This document shows positions 51,533 through 58,261 of a stretch of 58,261 nucleotides of DNA, piece by piece. The position numbers and the translations under genes are program-made. This DNA is from Paenibacillus sedimenti (lineage in GTDB: Bacteria; Bacillota; Bacilli; Paenibacillales; NBRC-103111), in assembly GCF_014534655.1 (NCBI RefSeq), contig NZ_JACVVD010000022.1, positions 1 through 58,261 on the forward strand, written 5' to 3'. The notes below the pieces were generated by a model, which worked only from the letters and a program-made list of their open reading frames with translations, was not told where the DNA came from and ran no database searches. Every line of letters begins with the position of its first letter. Position 1 is the stretch's first letter.

Positions 51533-52900
51533 TTAACTCAGCGCAGCTTGGAGAGCTTCTGACACCGTGTTCACTCCGATAATTTCCATGCCTGGCGGGT
51601 GCGTCCATCCTTTAAGACTTTTTTCCGGCATGATCACTCTGCGGAAACCCAGCTTTTCCGCTTCCTTCACTCGCTGATCGATCCGCGAGACACCCCGTAC
51701 TTCTCCAGTGAGACCAATTTCACCGAACACCACATCATAAGGTCGTGTAGGTTGATCCTTGAAACTCGATGCGATACTTATCGCTACAGCCAAATCAACG
51801 GCCGGTTCATCTAATTTAACGCCGCCGGCCACATTGAGATAAGCGTCTTGATTTTGTAAGAACAGACCCATGCGTTTCTCAAGCACTGCCATGATTAGCG
51901 ATAACCGATTATGATCGATGCCGGTAGCCATTCTTCGCGGAGATGGAAAGTTCGTCGTTGAGACGAGTGCTTGGATCTCCACCAGAACAGGGCGTGTTCC
52001 TTCCATACTGGCCACAACCGTGGAACCCGCCACACCCAAAGGTCTTTCGGACAAAAACAATTCTGACGGGTTGTTGACTTCAACGAGACCGCCCTCTTGC
52101 ATTTCAAAAATTCCGATTTCATTCGTCGAACCAAAACGGTTCTTCACGGCTCGAAGCAAGCGATAAGAATGATGTCGTTCGCCCTCGAAATAGAGCACAC
52201 AGTCCACCATATGCTCCAGCATGCGGGGACCTGCGATCGCGCCCTCCTTGGTGACGTGTCCGACAAGAACCGTTGCAATCCCTTTACCTTTAGCTATTCT
52301 CATAAAATGGCCGGTGCATTCCCGAACCTGACCAACCGTACCCGGTGCCGAGGCGATGGCCGGGTGATACACCGTTTGAATCGAGTCAATGACCAAGAAA
52401 TCCGGGTTAATCTCTTGTATGGCTTCCTCAATAAGCTCTAGATTCGTTTCACAGAGCACATAAAGCAGCGATGATGAAGCGTTCAACCGATCCGCGCGAA
52501 GCTTCGTTTGTTTCACTGATTCTTCACCCGATATATAAAGCACTTTTTGCTGTGCTTGCGTGAGCGCAAAAGATGTTTGGAGCAGAAGGGTTGATTTCCC
52601 GATACCCGGATCGCCACCGACCAGGATCAATGATCCAGGGACTATGCCGCCGCCCAGTACACGATTCAATTCTTTATTGTTCGTCAACACCCGTGGTTCA
52701 GGACTACTTTCTATATGTATGATGGGTGTCGGTTTTTCTTTCGTTCGGGCAATGGAAGAATTCATCCCTTGTGTACGAACGACCGTTTCTATTTCTTCCA
52801 CCATGGTGTTCCATGACTGGCACCCTGGGCACTTTCCCATCCACTTTGGTGATTCGTATCCGCACTCTTGGCAGCAAAACTTCGTTTTCTGTTTACTCAT
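51533..52900 (-). CDS. radA: DNA repair protein RadA (Sms)
   Basis: 455-aa RecA-like branch-migration helicase. The N-terminal C4 zinc finger is CCQECGYESPKWMGKCPGC. The Walker A is GGDPGIGKSTLL (about residue 95), the RadA-specific KNRFG is in VKNRFGSTNEIGIFEM, and a Lon-like C-terminal domain follows (PSPRRMATGIDHNR). Located between clpC and disA. The 202-nt gap before it contains the clpC terminator and no clear promoter. Confidence 0.97.
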   Translation of the reverse strand: MSKQKTKFCCQECGYESPKWMGKCPGCQSWNTMVEEIETVVRTQGMNSSIARTKEKPTPIIHIESSPEPRVLTNNKELNRVLGGGIVPGSLILVGGDPGIGKSTLLLQTSFALTQAQQKVLYISGEESVKQTKLRADRLNASSSLLYVLCETNLELIEEAIQEINPDFLVIDSIQTVYHPAIASAPGTVGQVRECTGHFMRIAKGKGIATVLVGHVTKEGAIAGPRMLEHMVDCVLYFEGERHHSYRLLRAVKNRFGSTNEIGIFEMQEGGLVEVNNPSELFLSERPLGVAGSTVVASMEGTRPVLVEIQALVSTTNFPSPRRMATGIDHNRLSLIMAVLEKRMGLFLQNQDAYLNVAGGVKLDEPAVDLAVAISIASSFKDQPTRPYDVVFGEIGLTGEVRGVSRIDQRVKEAEKLGFRRVIMPEKSLKGWTHPPGMEIIGVNTVSEALQAALS

Positions 52901-53048
52901 GACGTAGTAACTCCCTTTAGAAACATTTGCGGACGTTTTTGCCTATCCTTACCAAATAAAGTTTACCATTTTTAAGATGTCGGTGAAAGGGCTGCGTCAA
53001 ACAAATCCCTAAAAAGTGAAGAAATCTTTCATCCCCCTGTTCAAAATA

Positions 53049-53094
53049 AAAAGCATTTTGCCGCCACCCTAGCCGGATGGAGCAAAATGCTTTT
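53049..53094 (-). terminator. Terminator after clpC
   Basis: Minus-strand stem AAAAGCATTTTGC/GCAAAATGCTTTT with a 20-nt GC-rich loop, followed by TTTTTATTTTG, beginning 9 nt after the clpC stop. Confidence 0.88.
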
Positions 53095-53102
53095 AACAGT
53101 TT

Positions 53103-55544
53103 TTATTGCACGGCTACGCCTTCGCCCTTAAGGACGACAAGTTCGCCTTCTTTCTCGTCGATCGTTAAGGAGTCGCCTTTTGCGATGTTCCCTTTGAGCA
53201 ATTCCTCAGACAAGCGATCTTCAATATGCTTCTGAATCGCTCTGCGGAGCGGTCTGGCACCATATGTCGGATCGAATCCTTCTTTGGCAAGGAACATCTT
53301 CGCTTTATCGGTAAGCGAGAAGTCCACTTCCTGCTCTTTCAGGCGTTTGCGCAGATCATCGGCCATCAAGCTAACGATGCGAGCGATATGCTGCTCATCC
53401 AAAGAGTGGAACACGATGATTTCGTCGATCCGGTTCAAGAATTCCGGACGGAAGCTTTTCTTAAGCTCGCCCATCACCTTGTCTTTCATGTTGGAGTAAT
53501 CTCTGCCTGCATCCTGTGCGGCCGTGAAACCGAGCGAAGAATTTTTCTTAATCGCTTCCGCGCCAACATTCGATGTCATAATGATCAACGTGTTACGGAA
53601 GTCGACAGTGCGGCCTTTGGAGTCGGTCAGACGGCCATCCTCCAGCACTTGCAGCAGGATATTGAACACTTCCGGATGTGCTTTCTCGATTTCATCAAGA
53701 AGCACGACGGAGTAAGGTTTACGACGAACTTTCTCAGTCAGTTGGCCGCCTTCTTCATACCCAACATACCCTGGAGGCGCTCCGACGAGTCTGGACGTGG
53801 AGTGTTTCTCCATATATTCCGACATATCGATGCGGATTACCGCGTTATCGTCACCAAACAATGATTCGGCCAGTGCACGTGCCAGCTCGGTTTTACCTAC
53901 CCCTGTTGGTCCCAAGAAGATGAAGGAGCCCATTGGACGCTTCGGATCTTTCAGTCCCGCTCTAGCGCGACGGATAGCGCGGCTAACGGCTTTTACCGCT
54001 TCTTCTTGACCAATGACGCGTTCATGGAGAATGTCCTCCATTTTGAGTAAGCGCTCAGTTTCTTCTTCTGCCAACTTGCTTACCGGAATACCCGTCCAGC
54101 TTGCCACAACTTGCGCGATATCCTCAGGCGTTACTTCCGTATCCAAACGACCTTGCTTTTCTTTCCAGTCGTTTTTCGTCGTATCGAGTTCTTCACGCAA
54201 CTTTTGCTCCGTATCACGCAGTCCGGCTGCTTTCTCAAATTCCTGGCTTTGAACAGCCGCGTCTTTCTCCTTGCGGATATCCTCGAGTTTATTCTCGAGC
54301 TGTTTCAAAGAAGGCGGGATTGTGTAAGAGCGAAGTCTCACTTTGGAGCTCGCCTCATCGATCAGGTCGATCGCTTTGTCCGGTAAGAACCGGTCCGTAA
54401 TGTAACGGTCGGACAGTTTTACTGCCTCTTCGATCGCAGCATCGGTGATTTTCACACGGTGATGCGCTTCATATCGATCGCGAAGTCCGTGAAGGATTTG
54501 GATCGCTTCTTCCGGCGATGGTTGGTCTACCGTAATCGGTTGGAAACGTCGCTCCAGCGCAGCATCTTTTTCGATATATTTACGATATTCGTCAAGCGTT
54601 GTAGCCCCGATGCATTGCAGCTCGCCCCTCGCGAGTGCCGGCTTCAGGATGTTCGATGCGTCAATCGCACCTTCTGCTCCGCCAGCACCGATCAAAGTAT
54701 GCAACTCATCGATAAAGAGCACGATGTTGCCAGCTTGGCGAATTTCGTCCATGATTTTTTTGAGCCGATCTTCGAACTCACCGCGATATTTGGTGCCCGC
54801 AACGACGGATCCCATATCGAGGGTCATTACTCTTTTATCCTTCAATGTTTCAGGAATTTCATTATTAATGATTTTTTGAGCGAGACCTTCAGCAATCGCC
54901 GTTTTACCAACGCCCGGTTCCCCAATGAGAACAGGGTTATTTTTCGTGCGGCGGCTCAATACCTGAATCACACGCTCGATTTCTTTACTGCGTCCAATCA
55001 CCGGATCAAGATGACCCTCTTTGGCGAACGCCGTGAGATCTCTTGCCAAACCATCCAGTGTAGGCGTGTTCACATTCGGATTAGTTCCATGGCTTGGAGA
55101 AACCGTCTCACTGCTGCCTAGAAGTTGAAGCACTTGCTGACGAGCCTTGTTCAAGCTGACACCCAAGTTGTTGAGCACGCGTGCTGCAACCCCTTCGCCT
55201 TCACGGATCAGTCCGAGCAGGATATGCTCAGTGCCCACATACGTATGGCCCAGTTTTCTCGCTTCATCCATGGAAAGCTCAATGACTTTCTTAGCTCTTG
55301 GCGTGTAGGCGATGTTGGTCGGCTGTTCTTGGCCTCTGCCAATCAAGGATTCCACTTCATCTTGAATCTTCTCAAGCCCCAAGCCCAGAGCGATAAGCGC
55401 TTTAGCGGCAATACCTTCGCCCTCACGGATGAGTCCGAGTAAAATATGCTCAGTTCCGATATTATTGTGCCCTAAACGAACGGCCTCCTCTTGTGCAAGA
55501 GAGAGAACTTTTTGTGCACGTTCCGTAAATCTTCCAAACATCAT
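53103..55544 (-). CDS. clpC: ATP-dependent Clp protease ATPase subunit ClpC
   Basis: 813-aa Hsp100 unfoldase. Two N-terminal Clp_N repeats (GHNNIGTEHILLGLIREGEG and GHTYVGTEHILLGLIREGEG) come first. AAA-1 has Walker A GEPGVGKTA; the middle domain contains the UVR-like FEKAAGLRDTEQKLREEL; AAA-2 has GPTGVGKTE. It works with ClpP (elsewhere) and adaptors such as McsB, degrading CtsR and arginine-phosphorylated proteins. ATG 55544 has GGAGG 8 nt upstream; five earlier codons are rejected. Confidence 0.97.
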   Translation of the reverse strand: MMFGRFTERAQKVLSLAQEEAVRLGHNNIGTEHILLGLIREGEGIAAKALIALGLGLEKIQDEVESLIGRGQEQPTNIAYTPRAKKVIELSMDEARKLGHTYVGTEHILLGLIREGEGVAARVLNNLGVSLNKARQQVLQLLGSSETVSPSHGTNPNVNTPTLDGLARDLTAFAKEGHLDPVIGRSKEIERVIQVLSRRTKNNPVLIGEPGVGKTAIAEGLAQKIINNEIPETLKDKRVMTLDMGSVVAGTKYRGEFEDRLKKIMDEIRQAGNIVLFIDELHTLIGAGGAEGAIDASNILKPALARGELQCIGATTLDEYRKYIEKDAALERRFQPITVDQPSPEEAIQILHGLRDRYEAHHRVKITDAAIEEAVKLSDRYITDRFLPDKAIDLIDEASSKVRLRSYTIPPSLKQLENKLEDIRKEKDAAVQSQEFEKAAGLRDTEQKLREELDTTKNDWKEKQGRLDTEVTPEDIAQVVASWTGIPVSKLAEEETERLLKMEDILHERVIGQEEAVKAVSRAIRRARAGLKDPKRPMGSFIFLGPTGVGKTELARALAESLFGDDNAVIRIDMSEYMEKHSTSRLVGAPPGYVGYEEGGQLTEKVRRKPYSVVLLDEIEKAHPEVFNILLQVLEDGRLTDSKGRTVDFRNTLIIMTSNVGAEAIKKNSSLGFTAAQDAGRDYSNMKDKVMGELKKSFRPEFLNRIDEIIVFHSLDEQHIARIVSLMADDLRKRLKEQEVDFSLTDKAKMFLAKEGFDPTYGARPLRRAIQKHIEDRLSEELLKGNIAKGDSLTIDEKEGELVVLKGEGVAVQ

Positions 55545-55606
55545 AGAGAACACCTCCAAAAGTAGTATATCTATGGAAATCCTAAAGGATGAATCTATTT
55601 TACTTG

Positions 55607-56668
55607 CTAAAAGCGGCCAAACCTTTCACGAATCAGCTCCGCCCTGCGAATGTCACGGTCTTCGGCCGTTAATTTCTCACCTGCATATTGTTGAAGAAAT
55701 CCTGGCTGCGTCATGACGAGCAGTTCATTAAGCACATTAGCCGATACATTGTTAATGATACCAAGGTCGATGCCTAATCTGACATCCGACAACCGCTGCG
55801 CGGCTTCCTTAGAATCCATAATGCCGGCATACGACAAAATGCCAAGAGAACGATTCACGCGATCGATGATTCTCATCCGAGACTCTTGCATCAGCTTATG
55901 TCTGGCAGCGCGCTCATGCTCAATGATTTGTCGAGCAACGCTATAGAGATTATCGATAATCTCTTCCTCAGACTGTCCGAGTGTAATCTGATTCGAAATT
56001 TGGAACAGATTACCTAATGCTTCGCTGCCTTCCCCGTATAATCCTCTTACTGTCAACCCAACTTGTGTAACAGCGGATAAAATACGATTAATTTGCTGGC
56101 TAAGCACCAAAGCCGGAAGATGCATCATCACTGAGGCTCGAATACCAGTTCCTACATTCGTAGGGCAACTCGTTAGGTATCCTCTTTTCTCGTCGTACCC
56201 ATAATCCAACTGAGTTTCAAAAATATCATCAATCTGATTCGCCAAATCCCAGACTTCTTTGATCTGAAATCCCGGACATAAACATTGTATGCGAAGATGG
56301 TCCTCTTCGTTGATCATAATGCTAATGGATTCATTTTCGCTTAAGATGACGGCGCCATTCCTGGATTCGTTCGCGAGATTCGGACTAATCAAATGCTTTT
56401 CGACGAGGACCATTCTCTCCAATTCATTGAGATCGGATAACGGGATTAGAGAGAAGTTGCTAATCGTCTCGAGTTCTTCATTCTCAAGTACACCGGATAA
56501 CTGTTCCAGCACCTCATGTGATTGCTGATTGGTAGCGAGCATCGGATATGGATAGTCCCTGAGGTTGCGCGCAATGCGGATCCGACTGCTAATGACGATA
56601 TCCGACTCAGGTCCATCGCCCTTCATCCATTCACTCAATGCATCTCCCGTAAAACGCTGCAGTGTCAC
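55607..56668 (-). CDS. mcsB: Protein arginine kinase McsB
   Basis: 353-aa phosphagen-kinase-fold enzyme that phosphorylates arginine residues of CtsR and misfolded proteins, marking them for ClpCP. Motifs include SDIVISSRIRIARNL, SENESISIMINEEDHLRIQC and RGYLTSCPTNVGTG with the active-site Cys. Open codons extend to a TTG at 56686, but GTG 56668 is well placed behind AAGGTG and aligns with the B. subtilis start. It follows mcsA by 22 nt. Confidence 0.95.
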   Translation of the reverse strand: MTLQRFTGDALSEWMKGDGPESDIVISSRIRIARNLRDYPYPMLATNQQSHEVLEQLSGVLENEELETISNFSLIPLSDLNELERMVLVEKHLISPNLANESRNGAVILSENESISIMINEEDHLRIQCLCPGFQIKEVWDLANQIDDIFETQLDYGYDEKRGYLTSCPTNVGTGIRASVMMHLPALVLSQQINRILSAVTQVGLTVRGLYGEGSEALGNLFQISNQITLGQSEEEIIDNLYSVARQIIEHERAARHKLMQESRMRIIDRVNRSLGILSYAGIMDSKEAAQRLSDVRLGIDLGIINNVSANVLNELLVMTQPGFLQQYAGEKLTAEDRDIRRAELIRERFGRF

Positions 56669-56690
56669 TCTATTCACCTTCCTCAAGAGC

Positions 56691-57203
56691 CTACGTACCG
56701 GCTATCTTTTTCTCGATTTCCCGAATCTGATCCCGAATCTTGGCCGCTTGTTCGAACTCTTCTTTTTCGATGCGGGTCATCATTTCTCTCTTAAGTGAAT
56801 CAATTTCCCGCTTGTATTGAATGATGCCGCCGGTTCGTTTGGGAACCTTACCGACATGAACGATGTTGCCATGGACTCTTTTGAATAAAGGATCCAGCTT
56901 TTCCGAAAAGCTTTTATAACAGGAACCACAACCGAATCTCCCCAATTTACTAAACTGCGAATACGTAAGTCCACAGTGCTCGCAACGGATCGATTGGGAT
57001 TTGGCTGAAGCAACAGACGACGGTTCAAAATCAAGCAAGCCGGATAAAAGATTATGAATAGAAAACCCGTTCGACGTTCCCGGAATCATTTCACCCTTCT
57101 CGCGAGCACAATTTTCACAAATATGAAACTCGTTCTTATCACCATTTACAATTTTCGTAAAATGAAGAGTCGCCGGCCGTTTACCGCACTCTTGACAAAT
57201 CAT
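56691..57203 (-). CDS. mcsA: McsA, zinc-binding activator of McsB
   Basis: 170-aa protein with four CxxC pairs: CQEC, CENC, CEHC and CGSC (residues 3-6, 29-32, 74-77, 92-95 approximately), then a C-terminal UVR domain (EEFEQAAKIRDQIREIE). McsA stimulates McsB kinase activity and helps inactivate CtsR under stress. ATG 57203 has GGAGG 8 nt upstream. Second gene of the ctsR operon. Confidence 0.95.
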   Translation of the reverse strand: MICQECGKRPATLHFTKIVNGDKNEFHICENCAREKGEMIPGTSNGFSIHNLLSGLLDFEPSSVASAKSQSIRCEHCGLTYSQFSKLGRFGCGSCYKSFSEKLDPLFKRVHGNIVHVGKVPKRTGGIIQYKREIDSLKREMMTRIEKEEFEQAAKIRDQIREIEKKIAGT

Positions 57204-57216
57204 TCATATGCCCTCC

Positions 57217-57678
57217 TCATCTGCTAAGCAAGGATATCAGCATGGCCTTCAAAATTTTAGCGCGAATTTCATCACGCAGCGGCAGCTTAAAAGTTAACAC
57301 ATCTCTTGAGATTGCCGCCTTAATCAGGTTAGCCTCCCTGGCAGAGATGTAATGGCCTTCCTGCAGCTGATATATGAGTCCTTCTGAGGTGACTTGATCA
57401 ATGTGTGTATGAATCGTGCGAAAAATATGATCGAGAATAGAGCCATGGCTCTTGAGCTCGATTTTTTGGATGCGAATATATCCGCCGCCGCCTCGCTTGC
57501 TTTCCACAACATAACCCTTTTCCAAAGTGAACCGTGTGCTAATGACATAGTTGATTTGGGAAGGAACACATTGAAATTGATCAGCTAGATCGTTGCGTTG
57601 AATCTCAATTGCTCCTTCTGGACTTTGCTGCAGAACATGTTTCAAGTACTGCTCAATAATTTCTGAAACATTACGCAT
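57217..57678 (-). CDS. ctsR: Transcriptional repressor CtsR
   Basis: 153-aa winged-helix repressor of class III heat-shock genes. The N-terminal HTH has DLADQFQCVPSQINYVISTR, the glycine-rich wing that senses heat is SKRGGGGYIRI, and the C-terminal dimer domain follows. ATG 57678 lies 8 nt from GGAGG; a TTG one codon earlier is too close. It autoregulates through the operator upstream. Confidence 0.96.
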   Translation of the reverse strand: MRNVSEIIEQYLKHVLQQSPEGAIEIQRNDLADQFQCVPSQINYVISTRFTLEKGYVVESKRGGGGYIRIQKIELKSHGSILDHIFRTIHTHIDQVTSEGLIYQLQEGHYISAREANLIKAAISRDVLTFKLPLRDEIRAKILKAMLISLLSR

Positions 57679-57820
57679 CAATTCATCCTCCCAGAACGCT
57701 TGAAGTAAACTTGGCTTCAGGAAAAGAAGCCTATGCTTACGGAAATACTTACGACCATATGGAGTTCATAACTCGCTATACGTCTTGGGTATTACTTTTA
57801 ATGTGTGAGGCCAAATTGAC

Positions 57821-57837
57821 TTTGACTTTCTTTGACC
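57821..57837 (-). promoter_or_regulatory. CtsR operator
   Basis: Minus strand GGTCAAAGAAAGTCAAA fits the CtsR heptad direct repeat (RGTCAAA-NAN-RGTCAAA). It overlaps the predicted transcription start of the ctsR operon; a further GTCAA follows. Confidence 0.9.
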
Positions 57838-57845
57838 TTAATTTG

Positions 57846-57874
57846 ATTATAATCATTTCCTTTCTTTTTGACAA
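57846..57874 (-). promoter_or_regulatory. Sigma-A promoter of the ctsR-mcsA-mcsB-clpC operon
   Basis: Minus strand TTGTCA (57874-57869), 17-nt spacer, TATAAT (57851-57846), directly followed by the CtsR site. The leader to ctsR is about 160 nt and contains a degenerate copy of the dispersed repeat arm (57730-57750). Confidence 0.8.
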
Positions 57875-57971
57875 GTACTGCATGTAAAAATCAAATTATC
57901 CACATTCCGAAGCCAAAAGTATGCCTTACTAGTGTTGACCTTACCTACAGTTTTATTCGGGACAACAAACA

Positions 57972-58009
57972 AAAAAGCCTTCTCGAGATCTCTCTCAAAA
58001 AGGCTCTTT
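57972..58009 (-). terminator. Terminator of the rRNA operon
   Basis: Minus strand AGCCTTTTTGAGAG...CTCGAGAAGGCT stem followed by TTTTTTGTTTG, starting 5 nt after the 5S end. Confidence 0.88.
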
Positions 58010-58013
58010 ATTG

Positions 58014-58130
58014 TGCTTGGCAACGTTCTACTCTTCCAGAACCCTTCGGTTCAAGTACCATCGACGCTGGAGGGCTTAACGGTCGTGTTCGAGATGGGAA
58101 CGCGTGGGTCCCCTCCGCCATCATCACCAA
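58014..58130 (-). rRNA. rrf: 5S ribosomal RNA
   Basis: Minus strand begins TTGGTGATGATGGCGGAGGG, contains the loop sequence CCCATCTCGAACACG and GTTAAGCCCTCCAGCG, then GATGGTACTTGAACC, and ends GTTGCCAAGC, pairing with the 5' end. Length about 117 nt. Ends are estimated to within a few bases. It is the last gene of an rRNA operon that continues beyond the window. Confidence 0.95.
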
Positions 58131-58242
58131 ACGATCAAAGTGCATTTGCACCCTGAAAACTAGATACGAAACTTGCGTAAAGTGTGAATGTTGCAGTGCT
58201 ACGTATGTATACGTAGATGCTTACCTCTTATTGAGGTGTATT
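58131..58242 (-). other. 23S-5S spacer with processing hairpins
   Basis: 112-nt spacer. Contains the stems CTACGTA/TACGTAG (58199-58216) and ACCTC/GAGGT (58223-58237), and TTTTCAGGGTGC near the 5S end, a wording common in Bacillales rRNA spacers. Likely RNase processing sites. No tRNA gene. Confidence 0.7.
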
Positions 58243-58261
58243 GGTTAAGCCCTCGACCGAT
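58243..58261 (-). rRNA. rrl: 23S ribosomal RNA, 3' end only
   Basis: The last 19 nt of 23S rRNA on the minus strand, ATCGGTCGAGGGCTTAACC. The terminal CTTAACC normally pairs with GGTTAAG at the 5' end of 23S. The remainder is outside the window. Confidence 0.85.

Noticed and set aside
52901..53048. Possible radA promoter TTGACG-N17-TCTTAA
   Set aside because: The -10 is too poor and no supporting element was found.
57868..58248. Plus-strand open frame over the 5S rRNA and spacer
   Set aside because: The region is rRNA on the other strand.

Overview
The window comes from a spore-forming, low-to-medium GC Gram-positive bacterium of the order Bacillales. Gene order and protein sequences look most like Paenibacillus or a close relative. 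Evidence: sporulation and germination genes (kbaA, gerD, cwlD, sigH), the ctsR-mcsA-mcsB-clpC operon, zinc-type S14/L33/L36, and the arrangement rrn - clpC - radA - disA - ispDF - gltX - cysES - sigH - nusG - rpoBC - S10/spc/alpha - rplM/rpsI - salA - gerD, which largely parallels the origin-proximal region of Bacillus subtilis. Almost every gene is on the minus strand, so transcription runs from high to low coordinates.

Layout, in the direction of transcription. At 58.3-57.7 kb are the last 19 nt of a 23S rRNA, a spacer, a 5S rRNA and its terminator. Next comes the CtsR-controlled stress operon ctsR-mcsA-mcsB-clpC, then radA, disA (c-di-AMP synthesis) and pssA. A plus-strand Cys-containing hypothetical gene (49.06-49.46 kb) lies between pssA and the PIN/TRAM membrane protein gene yacL. 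The isoprenoid genes ispD-ispF and gltX follow. A cysteine T-box leader then controls cysE-cysS-mrnC-rlmB-rae1. sigH is next, then rpmG-secE-nusG, rplK-rplA, rplJ-rplL (with an L10 leader), rsmC, rpoB-rpoC, the str operon (rplGB-rpsL-rpsG-fusA-tuf) and the long S10/spc/alpha block from rpsJ to rplQ. truA, rplM-rpsI, cysH-sat, cwlD, salA, gerD (plus strand) and kbaA close the region. The window ends inside an IS3-family insertion sequence whose terminal repeat stops 5 nt from the kbaA stop codon.

The genes are mainly core information processing: ribosome, RNA polymerase, translation factors, Sec translocon, tRNA charging, rRNA maturation, protein quality control and sporulation control. Cysteine metabolism appears twice: cysH-sat for assimilatory sulfate reduction and cysE-cysS under a T-box. 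Many starts are GTG or TTG (rpoB, rpoC, rpsE, kbaA and others), resolved here by Shine-Dalgarno spacing.

I found no unmistakable novel multi-gene system. The most interesting unexplained structure is non-coding: (i) a small dispersed hairpin repeat in at least four intra-operon gaps, (ii) an inverted repeat and an attenuator-like fold in the rpoB leader, (iii) a GC-rich, hairpin-filled 290-nt stretch between the cysE T-box terminator and cysE, and (iv) a perfect 12-bp palindrome in the promoter spacer of the plus-strand hypothetical gene. No searches or folding programs were run. Family assignments rest on recognised motifs, lengths and synteny.
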